Shown here: piece after piece, positions 9,909 to 19,912 of the stretch | How positions within the stretch are numbered: position 1 is the stretch's first letter | Layout of the letters: each line of letters starts with the position of its first letter | From: Lantana camara | Lineage: Eukaryota; Streptophyta; Magnoliopsida; Lamiales; Verbenaceae | Direction of reading: 5' to 3' | Length of the DNA: 64,000 bases | Assembly: GCA_037501455.1 (NCBI GenBank) | Contig: CM074856.1 | Location: 50,993,001 to 51,057,000 of the forward strand | Position numbers and translations under genes: made by a program | The notes under the pieces: model-generated | The model's input: the letters and a program-made list of their open reading frames with translations, nothing else | Told to the model about the DNA's origin: nothing | The model's database searches: none

Positions 9909-12424
9909 TGTAACGCCCCAGCTTTCGGCAATTCAGGTATGATCGACGCGTGTGAGTTTGAGAGTTAGATTTTAATTATTATTTGATCATTTCTTTAACT
10001 TTTCATGTCATGACATAATTTTATAAAATTATATTCTTAGTATTTTTTTTATTGAAATTCATATCATATCACAATTTTTGCATAAATTGAATTTAATTGC
10101 AATGTGAATTAATTTCCCAAACGTAATTTAATTCTTTACGGCCTTAATTGCTCATTTTCATGAATTTGGAGACTCAATTGCATTAATATTTCCTTGGACT
10201 TAATTGATCATTTGCTATGGAATTGAACCTCATTGCATAACTTAAATAATGAGAGGACTTAATAGCAATTTTGGCCAATTCTTTCTCCTTTATAGCAGCA
10301 ATTCACGTACCATGCCTTCCCATTTCATACAAAACATTCATACACATTTGCTCCTTTCTTCCTTCTCAACCGAACCAAACCCTTGCCAAGGTGTAGGGAG
10401 ATTTCATCCATTCAAGCTAGTTTTTGTGGGATTTGGGATCATAGAAGCATCATCAACATCATATCATCTTCTCATCTTCCATTTCTTTCATTTGAGGTAT
10501 TTTTGGAACTTTGATGAATTTCTTGGATTTATGTGATAGATAGGGCTTGGATATATATTGGTTATTATGTGTATTTGTTGTTGGATATATGTTTAGGAAC
10601 TTTGAGCTTAAGTTATATGCATTCAACTTGTTGATATTGAACTTGGAGCATGAATGATGAAATGGGTTTCATTTGATGAATCTTTGATGATCTAATGTGG
10701 AAATATGTGTTTTTATGAGTTGTTGATGATCTATATGTAAGCTAGTATGTTTATTGCATTAAATATATGCGTTTGGACTTGAGTATGGATCATTTTGTTG
10801 GTTGTTGTTGTTGGATCGTTGTTGCTGCTGCTGCTATGCCCTGTTTTTCTGCGTACGTGACACGGGCGTGTCACATTTTCCTCTTTCAGCGTGACACGGG
10901 GGTGCATGATGGCCTGGTTTTTCTGTACCGTGACACTGGGGTGTCACGGTTTGCTTTGTAAGGGTGACACGGGCGTGTCACCTTCTATTTCCACGCATAC
11001 TGTCCGCTGTACCCCGACACGGGGGTATCACGGCTTAGTGTATAAGGGTGACACGGGCGTACCACCCTCTGTTTTTCATGCATTTTGTTTTGCATGCATG
11101 GCTGTACGTATGCATGTATTATATGATTGCATACATGTCAGAACGAGATATTTTCTTGGTACATTCTATCATACTCGTTGTATTTCCACCGTTCGTCCTA
11201 TTTGGTACATTTTGAGTCGTGTCTCACGGACATTTGTCTTTCTTGCACAAACCAGCTTCCTGGTGACGAGGAGCAGGCCCCGTGAGCTGTTTCCTTGTTT
11301 GTTTTGAGTCGTTCAGGTGAGGTTTAATTCTAAATACATAGGACCTGTATAACCCTATGTGAAGTTTTAAGCCAAAACTTATCTATATAATTATAGTTTT
11401 CAAAGGAGATTGGTTTTCAAATGATTTATCAAACTTTGGAAGGAAGTGATGAATTTATTGATTGATTGGGCGAGTATTGTATGGCACTGTGGGCCCGAGG
11501 GTAGTGGCTCGAGCCAACCGGGAAAGCATAGGCTGACGGGTAACTCAAGAGCTACTCTCACCAAATTGGGATGACCCCTGAACCCCCTAGGAGATTAGGG
11601 GAGGAAGGAGTTCCGGGCTTAGGGATTCATGTACCCTCTACCCAGACTGATTGGATGGTGGGGCCTTGCAATCCCACCATCACCCGGAGGAAGAAGGATG
11701 GACTGAAACTGCTAATTGTACACCGTAATGAATTGCATGATCACCTAACTATTGAATAATTGATTGATTGATTGTACACAGTCGAAGTAAGGTTGGAGAT
11801 TTGCCCTCACTCGCCGGGCCACAGATTGATTGTATTGAAGTGTTAAGTTAATAAATTGAATTAGTTGTAACCTCGGGCGATAGTATCTCTTAATTCTATT
11901 AAATTGTATTGTTATTTTCCAAAATTATTACCCGAGATTATAACTTGCATGTATGTGCGCTTATATTTATTTATACCCCTCGCTCAGTCCGTGTTGGACT
12001 GACACCTCAACTTTTCAGTTGTTTTGCAGGGCGTGCTAGGCGGGAATTAGAGTCTAGAGTGTCTTTAATTCGGGTCTAGCACACTTCATCTCACATTTTG
12101 TTCATGTATTGATACTTCTGTTTTGTAGCATGCCTTGTGGCTTCTTATGGAGATTATATTGTATTGATGATGTAAATGTTGGTATCTATTAGTAAATAAA
12201 TAAATATGGTACCTATAAGTACTGAATGAAATATTGCTTCCACTTTTTATTACTCTGAATTGATTATGTGGTTTGGGGTTAGTCCTGCCTAGCCTTGTGT
12301 AGTGTTTTTTTTTTTTATTGTCTCCCGTTCGCTATATCTTTGGTTCATGTATGGATTGACCATTTCATATGTGGATTGGGGCTATAGTGCGGGGGATGTG
12401 GTGCCTAGCGTTCCGGGTGCTACA
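9909..12424 (+). repeat. 5' LTR of element B
   Basis: The LTR starts TGTAACGCCCC and ends GGGTGCTACA (2516 bp). Near its 3' end it has the block ctatagtgcgggggatgt, shared with solo LTRs E and G. It contains the palindrome cluster described separately. Short frames inside it are not conserved in the related LTRs and are not called as genes. Confidence 0.92.
10857..11065 (+). repeat. Palindrome cluster in B 5' LTR (GTGAC arms)
   Basis: Six 18-bp units of GTGACACGGGCGTGTCAC or close variants start at 10857, 10891, 10930, 10964, 11014 and 11048. Units 1 and 4 are exact. The centre is ACGGGCGT, with arms GTGAC and GTCAC. Spacers differ in sequence and length (12-33 bp). A CTG-rich run and atgccctgttttt lie just before the first unit. 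Confidence 0.9.
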
Positions 12425-12432
12425 TCCTACGG

Positions 12433-12444
12433 TGGTATCAGAGC
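12433..12444 (+). promoter_or_regulatory. Primer-binding site of element B
   Basis: TGGTATCAGAGC lies eight bases after the LTR. This is the complement of the 3' end of plant initiator methionine tRNA, the usual primer of chromoviruses. Confidence 0.9.
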
Positions 12445-12689
12445 CTGGTTGCAAAACCGGGTCTCCTGTGTCGTGTCTTGTGAGTCTAGGTCGCGCGGCA
12501 TAGGAACTGATTGTCAACTTTAGAGTCTTGCATTGTTATTTGAAGTATTTGAACCTACTTGACCTATTTGAACTCACTTGAATTTGGTGAATTGTTTGAA
12601 TTTTCTTTGAGTTTATGTGTAATTTGTGAATTATTTGCACACATTTGCACCTACTAATTGAACATGCATAATAGTGCCTTGATTTCAGG

Positions 12690-13850
12690 ATGGCTCGCGA
12701 TAGACATCATCGTGATCGTTCTCCTAGACATCGACATCGTCGTCGTCATCGCCGGGAGAGATCACCACCTCCTCCTCCACCTCCTCAGGCTCAGCCACAG
12801 GACTTTATGAACGCCGTGGTGGGTCTTATTGATCAGAGAGTTAGGGATTATGTTCCTCCACCACCACCAGTTCCACCACCACAACCGGGAGGGCAGATTT
12901 CATTAGCTTTCAGGGAGTTCCAGAACCAGCATCCTCCCAAGTTTTATAAAGGGAATGATATTCAGGCTGAACAGTGACTGAAGGAAATTGAGAGGATATG
13001 GGAGCTTATCCCGTGCGAGTCCCAGGAGAAGGCCCGATGCACTATTTCTTTGATTCAGGGCGAGGCATATTCATGGTGGGAGAGTGCCCGGATTGTGTTA
13101 GATGCTGCAGGCGAGGAAGTGAATTGGGCAGTTTTCGTCAGGGAGTTCAAGAACAAGTTTATTCCTCCATCTTCTCGCACTCGAAGATCGAAGGAATTTA
13201 CAGAACTTAAGCAAGGAAGCCGGTCAGTTTCAGAGTATATCGCCGAGTTTGAGAGATTGTCCCGCTATGCTCCTAATATAGCGAGTGACGATTTCCATAA
13301 GGCGATGCAGTTTGTTCAGGGCCTTAGACCGGATATTCAGGCAGCGATTGAGGCGGTCAACACGAGCACATGGGTGAAGGCTACCAAGAAGGCATGGTTG
13401 GTTGAGGATTCAGTGAATGCGAGGCGGTCTACTTATCGTTCAGGTTCCGGATCGGGTTTCAGAGGTTCCGGATTGGGGTATAAAGGTTCAGGTTCGGGTT
13501 CTGCTTCAGGCAAGAGGCCGATGGTTTATTCTTCTCCACCACCAGCTCCGAAGGGCCCAGGGAAGAAGCCCCGACCAGCGGGACCAGTGATTAGAGCTCC
13601 AGTTGCTCCAGCTTTGCCACCACCACCCGAGAGGCCTGCTTGTACTTTCTGTGGTCAGAGGACGCACATCTATGATAACTGCAGGAGGTATCTGGGTTTA
13701 TGTTTGATTTGTGGGAGCGACGAGCATATGGTCGACGGATGTCCAGACCGCAGGATACCACCGCCGGGAGCACAGAGACCACTGATCAGGGCTCGTGCTT
13801 ATGCTTTGGACGGAGAGCAGCAGGATGCTGATGTTGATCCAGCCGCGGTA
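12690..13850 (+). pseudogene. Gag of element B
   Basis: Gag makes the particle of the element. It starts at the ATG at 12690 with an arginine/histidine-rich and proline-rich head. It continues through the capsid-like region (GEAYSWWES near 13060, then FVREFKNKF) to two CCHC zinc knuckles ([14 protein letters not shown] and [14 protein letters not shown], about 13640-13735). A TGA at 12975-12977, most simply a changed tryptophan codon, breaks it; the frame itself is unshifted. Gag runs straight on into pol. Confidence 0.85.
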
Positions 13851-16144
13851 GTTGAAGGTACCATTTGCATACATGGCACGAACATTCATACCTTATTTGA
13901 TCCGGGAGCTACTCACTCCTTTCTTTCGAGTGCTATATCTGTTTCTTTGCCTTTGTCTGTTACTCACTCTTCTGCATGTTATGTGGTTAGTACTCCTTTT
14001 GGTGGTAGTTTAGAATCTGATCGGGTGTTTAGAGAGGTTCCGGTGAGTATCGAGGGTCGAGTTTTCTTGTCAGACTTCATTGAGCTGTCGATGACTTGTT
14101 ATGGATCCATTTTGGGCATGGATTGGTTGTACAGACATTCTGCCACAGTGGATTGCAGGGCGAAGAAGGTTCAGTTGGGATTCGATTTGGTAGTGGGTTG
14201 GAGTTCCAAGACCGTGCCTCTACTTTCTTTCTCTGAAGCTCACAGGTTGGTTCGAGATGGAGCCACGAGTTTTATTACTTACATTCTCAACAAACCCAAG
14301 GACCAAAGTAAGTTCGAAGAAACGGAAGTAGTGAAGGAGTTTCCCGAGGTCTTTCCTGAGGAATTGGATTCGTTACCTCCAAAACGGGAAATTGAGTTTG
14401 TGATCGATCTGTACCCTAACGCAGAGCCGTACTCCAAGACTCCGTATCGTATGGCTCCGGCCGAGTTGAAAGAGTTGAAGACTCAACTTGATGCATTGTT
14501 AGAGAGTGGGTACATTAGACCGAGTTCTTCTCCCCAGGGTACACCGGTTTTGTTCGTAAAGAAGAAGGACGGGACTTTGAGGATGTGTATAGACTATAGG
14601 GAGTTGAACCGGATGACGATCAAGAACAAGTATCCTCTTCCACATATCGAGGAGTTGTTTGACATACTACAGGGATCTAAAGTCTACTCGAAATTGGATT
14701 TGAGACAAGGCTACTATCAGCTGCGAATCTGAGCAGAGGATATTTCTAAGACAGGATTTAATACTCGGTATGAGCATTATGAGTTCGTACTGATGCCGTT
14801 AGGTTTGACTAATGCCCCAGCAGCTTTTATGGATATGATGCACAGGATTTTCAGGCCTTTTCTGGATAAGTTCGTGGTTATCTTCATTGATGATATTCTG
14901 GTTTTCTCTAAGTCTGCCGAGGAGCATGCAAGGCATCTTCAGTTGGTATTGAGGACTTTGAAGGAGCATCAGTTATTTGCCAAATTCAGCAAGTGTGAGT
15001 TTTGGATTGACAGGGTGTCATTCTTGGGTCACGTGATCTCGGGCAATGGTTTGGAGGTTGACCTTTCTAAGATTGAGTCGGTTTTGAAATGGGAGAAACC
15101 TAAGGATGCCTCGGAGATCAGGAGTTTCTTGGGATTGGCAGGTTATTACCGGAGGTTTGTTAAAGATTTCTCCAAGTTAGCTGCTCCTTTAACACGGTTG
15201 ACGATGAAGAATGTGAAATTCGATTGGGATGAAGGTTGTGAGAAGAGTATCACTTTCTTGAAAGAGAAGTTAGTTTCTGCTCCAGTGTTAGCCCTTTCGG
15301 AAGGTTCTGAAGGATATGCTGTTTATACGGATGCTTCTAAGGAAGGCTTGGGTTGTGTGTTGACTCAGAAAGGTAAGGTAATTGCTTATGCATCCCGGAA
15401 GTTTAAAGAGCATGAGAAGAATTATCCGACACATGATCTGGAGCTCGCCGCCGTAGTCTTTGCACTTGGAAAGTGGAGACATTATTTGTATGAGGTGTCT
15501 TTCGAGATTTTCACCGACCACAAAAGCCTCCAGTATTTATTCACTCAGAAGGATTTGAATATGAGGCAACGGCGTTGGATGGAAAGATTGGAAGATTATG
15601 ATTGCACGATCAAGTACCATCCCGTCAAAGCCAACGTGGTCGCCGATGCACTTAGTAGGAAGGTTAGTGTGTCGAGCTTGAAAGTGGGTGAAAGTAGTGG
15701 AATCGAGCCAATTGTTTTAAGAGCTCGAGTTTCTAATATTTTGGTTCAGCCGGATTTGAAGCACAGGTTGTTTGAGGCTCAGAGTACGGATGTGGAAGTT
15801 CAGAGATTGGTTGCTAAGGCAAGAGCTGATCCGGAGTGTCCATTCGGGTTCGATGAAACCGGTCTTTTTCGTTTCAAGAACTTAGTGGTTGTACCCGAAG
15901 AGTTGAAACGAGTATTGCTCGAGGAAGCTCACAGATCGGCTTATTCTATCCATCCAGGAGGAAACAAGATGTATAAGGATTTAAGGTAATATTATTGATG
16001 GCGTGGATTGAAGAAGGATGTGGTCGAGTATGTGAAGCACTGTCTCACTTGTCAGAAAGTGAAAGCCGAGCATCAGAAACCGGGAGGTCTACTTCAGCCG
16101 TTACCTATTCCTGAATGGAAGTGGGAACAGGTGACGATGGATTT
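13851..16144 (+). pseudogene. Pol of element B, part 1: protease, RT, RNase H, start of integrase
   Basis: This continues the gag frame. The protease active site is in FDPGATHSF near 13895. Reverse transcriptase runs from about 14390 to 15000 with catalytic FIDD near 14885. RNase H follows ([10 protein letters not shown] near 15325). The integrase zinc-binding region includes CLTCQ near 16040. Nonsense codons occur at 14730-14732 (TGA), about 15987 (TAA) and about 15996 (TGA), with no frameshift. Several look like C-to-T or G-to-A changes. Solo LTR E cuts the frame after TMDF at 16144. Confidence 0.88.
16140..16144. repeat. Left TSD of solo LTR E (gattt)
   Basis: The bases gattt recur at 18790-18794. 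Removing the LTR and one copy rejoins the integrase frame exactly. Confidence 0.9.
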
Positions 16145-18789
16145 TGTAGCACCCACACGTAGGGCCACATCCCCCGCACTATAATCCAAACCCGAATACG
16201 AAATGGAAAGTCCGTACCCGAATCCGAATCATAGCGAACGGGAGACCAAACACACACTCTAGGCTAGGCGGAGCTAAACCAAACCGATTCAGAGTGCGCG
16301 GAAGCAATAAAATAACCAACAAGTAAAAGATCATCACATATATACGTATAGGTACCAACCCACACCTATCCATATAGTACTTACATATAGGTACCAACAC
16401 CAAATCCTGTACAAAAGCCATCACGGCTCGAGCAAAAAGGTAACCAAGTATTTACAAACCATATCTATACAAGTACAAAACAATAAAGTGCAAGTATGTA
16501 AATGCACCTAACGAGACCTAGACCGACAAGTGCGTAAAGAAGACACACTTCTCCGCCTAGCTCACGCTCCAAAACCTGCAACTAAAAGAGTAAACGAGGA
16601 GTCAGTCAACTGACTGAGTGAGGGGGCTAACGCACACCCACGCCCTATATATATAAAGCAAAGCACAAAGCAAAAGGGTGGAATTATGAACCGGAATAGG
16701 TTTTACAAACTAAAGCTTTCAAAACAAATACATATACTTTAAAACCTTTTCACAAACACTATCCCGATTTATACTTCCCAAACATAACACAACAGCATAA
16801 TGCTCGGCGAGAACGAGCTTCCAACCTTTACTCCTCAGAACAAACAAAACAGAAATCATACATATCAACCTCTACACCAATGATGGAAGAGCCACCGGCG
16901 GCCCTAGCCATCCAAACATATACAGACTCACGAGGGGTAGCGAACCCACATCGTGCCCTCCTCGGTTTTTACGCCGAAGGCATCGAAATACCACACCTTC
17001 CCTAACTCCCAGGGGTCGCGTGTGATATATCGGATGGAGACTACGCACAGGCTTAACCTCGACGGCCCAAACCGTCCCGAGGGCTCCTTACCCGTAGCTC
17101 CTTGGATCCACAAACACAAATCATATCAAATGCCAAATCTTTCATGGCAATCTCGCTAACGGAATGGTAAAGACTTTTCCCAAAACTTAGCTTACATATG
17201 CTTATATAGTACCTTTCCAAAGCAAGAGTATTCACAAGGTCATAAACATATTCTAATCCACACATACATAGCTATATATATAATATATAGTCACATGCGC
17301 GGCATGAAAACATCACATAAGGCTTTAGGTCATTTAGCTAATAAAAGTCCTAAACCTCACCTTGTGCGTGACAAAATACGAGCAGACGTGAACAACTTAC
17401 GCCTCGGGCTCGTCAACGGGAACCTCCTCTGAAAAGAAAAACAAGAAAGCCCAAGACTTAGACTCTATATGAACCAAAGAAGACGCCCGGCAAAATGCAT
17501 GATTCATGATCACATACAAAATATTACACTTAGGTCATATAATTCACAAATTATAGCACAACATAATTATTTACAATTTATTATGCAATAAAAACCGAGT
17601 CATAGCGATTAACATGCAAAAGAAAAGCAATTAAAGTCATACAAATGCATAATTGAAGTAAAAAGAAGCAGTGGCAGCTCCCAGGTCTCGGGAAGGGGGT
17701 GGGAACGGCCCTTTCACTGTAGGGAACGGTCGTTCCTGCCCTCGCTAAAAGTTTCTGGAGGATGGGAATAGCCGTTCCCAGCTTGTACTAGGGACGGGAA
17801 GGGCCGTTCCCAAAAATCCCGAACTCTCCCCGTGCGTCTGTAATGTTGAACTAAAAACTGATTTTGGCCATGGGAACGGCCGTTCCCACTCTCGGCAAGG
17901 AACAGTAAATGGCCCGGAAGGGCCGTTCCCAGTTTATAACTGGGACGGGCTGGTTCGAAAAGCTGGAGCAGAATCACATTACAGAAGCAGGGGAGCTTCA
18001 TTGTTGTGCCAAAATGGCCAAAATCAAGTACCAAAAAGTTGCCACAACTTCTCAAATTACACACATAATTCACATAAATCATACTTGACGTATAAACACT
18101 CAAATAGCTCAAGAAAAAAGGAATTTAAAGGCATGATCCAAAGATGCAATAATCAAGCTTAAACAAATGATCACATTAAATGCTCAACTACCAAAGGATT
18201 AAATGCAATAAATGTAACACATACAACATTTACAACTCATATATGAAGCTAGGATTCAAGAATAACAAGCTAGGAGCACATATTTAACAAAACACCAAAC
18301 CCTTACTATTCACGTAGGAAAGCCAAGGCATACAAAACTCACTCTAAACTCAGAATTTAAACCATAGAAATGACGAGCAAGATGGGAGGAAACCGAAACA
18401 TACTTAAGTTTGAGAAAAGACGAAGAATCGAGGGAGATCTTGGCTTGAGAAGGTTGGATGATCAACTTGGGGTTTTGGCTCCTTGGACAAGAGCTGCTGC
18501 TGCTGCTTCACGTAATGAAGGAAAGGGAAAAATGGTTCAACCTTTAAGACTGGACCGGTTCGGTTCACGGGTTCGGTTCAAGGTGTTCTGGTTCAAGTTG
18601 GTTCGGTTCAACAATTACGGGTTCAAATAAGGCCGACTCAATTAAGACAAGTAATTCACATACAACACTAATTCAAATAAATTCATATAAGTTTAAATAA
18701 TTCATAAAAGTCATATACAATTAATCTAAAACGTAAATAATATTAAATCACATAATTTACCTGTACCGACTGTGAGTCGGGGTGTCACA
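16145..18789 (-). mobile_element. Solo LTR E (Tekay-type) in the integrase of B
   Basis: A lone 2645-bp LTR lies in reverse orientation. On the minus strand it starts TGTGACACCCCG and ends GGTGCTACA. It has the conserved ctatagtgcgggggatgt block near its 3' end (forward 16169-16182) and no internal region, so it is the product of LTR-LTR recombination. Related LTRs are B, G and F. The short frames inside are not conserved. Confidence 0.9.
17701..17957 (-). repeat. Palindrome cluster in solo LTR E (GGGA arms)
   Basis: About six units of the palindrome GGGAACGGCCGTTCCC or variants occur, at about 17701, 17722, 17765, 17795, 17878 and 17914, with a weaker seventh at 17941. One unit is exact and one has the ACGGTCGT centre. 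The cluster lies 0.83-1.09 kb from the LTR 5' end. Confidence 0.88.
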
Positions 18790-19878
18790 GATTTCGTGTC
18801 CGGATTACCTAAGGTGAAAGGTGGATTCGATGGAATTTGGGTGATTGTAGACCGTTTAACGAAGTCTGCACATTTTCTGCCGGTTCGGATGTCGTTTAAG
18901 ATTCACAAGCTAGTCGAGCTTTATAACCGGGAGATTGTTAGACTTCACGGGATTCCGGTTAGTATAGTTTCAGACAGAGATCCACGGTTCACTTCGAAGT
19001 TGTGGTGTGAATTGCAAGAGGTTTTGGGTACGAAGCTCCAGTTTAGTACAGCATTTCATCCTCAGACGGATGGTCAGTCCTAGAGATTAATAAGGTATCT
19101 CGAGGATTTGCTTCGAGCTTGTTCTTTGGATTTTCAGTCTTCTTGGCATGATCAGCTACCTTTGATTGAGTTTGCTTACAACAACAGTTTTCAAGCTTCG
19201 ATTGGAATGGCACCGTATGAGCTACTTTATGGTCGGAAGTGTCGTTCTCTGTTGTTCTTTGACTTGGAAGAGTGGATATGGACTAAGCAAGAAGGTGTTA
19301 AGAAAAGTGAGCAATTGGAAAAACCTTCTAAGGCTGTTGAAGCTATGATTGAGAAAGTCCAATTAATAAAACAACGGATGAAATCAGCTCAGGACAGACA
19401 GAAGAGCTACGCCGATCGTCGTAGAAGGGATCTCGAGTTTGAAGTTGGAGACCGGGTATTCTTGAAGGCGTCTCCACGTAAAGGATTTGCTCGGATTGGG
19501 AAAGGAGGTAAGCTTAAGCCTCGTTAGTTAGGTCCTTATGAGATTTTGGAAAGAGTTGGAGAAGTTGCTTACAGATTGGACCTACCACCGAGCCTCACGG
19601 GGATTCATAATGTATTTCACGTATCTCAGTTAAGGAAATACTACCCCGATGAAACTGAGATCATTCCCGTTGAAGAAGTGGAACTGGAACTGGAACCGAA
19701 CCTTACCTTTGTTCAGAAACCGGTTAAGTTATTGGATAAGAAGTTTCAGGAATTAAGAAACCGGAAGATTCCCATGGTTAAGGTTCTTTGGAGAAGTTAC
19801 AAGACCGAAGAAGCCACGTGGGAAACCGAAGACAAGATGAGACGGTTCCATCCAGAGTTGTTTCCTTCCGATCAGTGA
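18790..19878 (+). pseudogene. Pol of element B, part 2: integrase core and chromodomain
   Basis: After the TSD (gattt, 18790-18794) the integrase frame resumes. The core holds FVSGLPK, VSDRDPRF and HPQTDGQS with the catalytic region, followed by the GPYEI-type tail. The last part, [22 protein letters not shown] (about 19770-19840), resembles a chromodomain, which in chromoviruses steers insertion to modified histones. TAG stops lie at 19081-19083 and 19525-19527. The frame is the same as part 1 once E and one TSD copy are discounted. Confidence 0.87.
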
Positions 19879-19900
19879 ATCTGGGGACCAGATTCTTTTA

Positions 19901-19912
19901 AGGAGGGAGGAT
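19901..19912 (+). promoter_or_regulatory. Polypurine tract of element B
   Basis: The purine run aaggagggagga directly precedes the 3' LTR and is the expected primer for plus-strand DNA synthesis. Confidence 0.8.

Noticed and set aside
10857..11065. CRISPR-like array (18-bp palindromic repeats with variable spacers)
   Set aside because: The repeats lie in LTRs of a plant retrotransposon, spacers are of uneven length (12-33 bp), and no cas genes exist; a eukaryotic LTR feature explains them.
10891..11307. 138-residue frame in the B LTR, repeated at 20892-21308
   Set aside because: The frame is carried by the palindromes and is not kept in LTRs E, G or F; its presence in both B LTRs only reflects LTR identity.
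16140..16144. Identical TSD gattt for solo LTR E and element C as a sign of a shared target preference
   Set aside because: The two are different families with independent insertions; a 5-bp AT-rich match is expected by chance.
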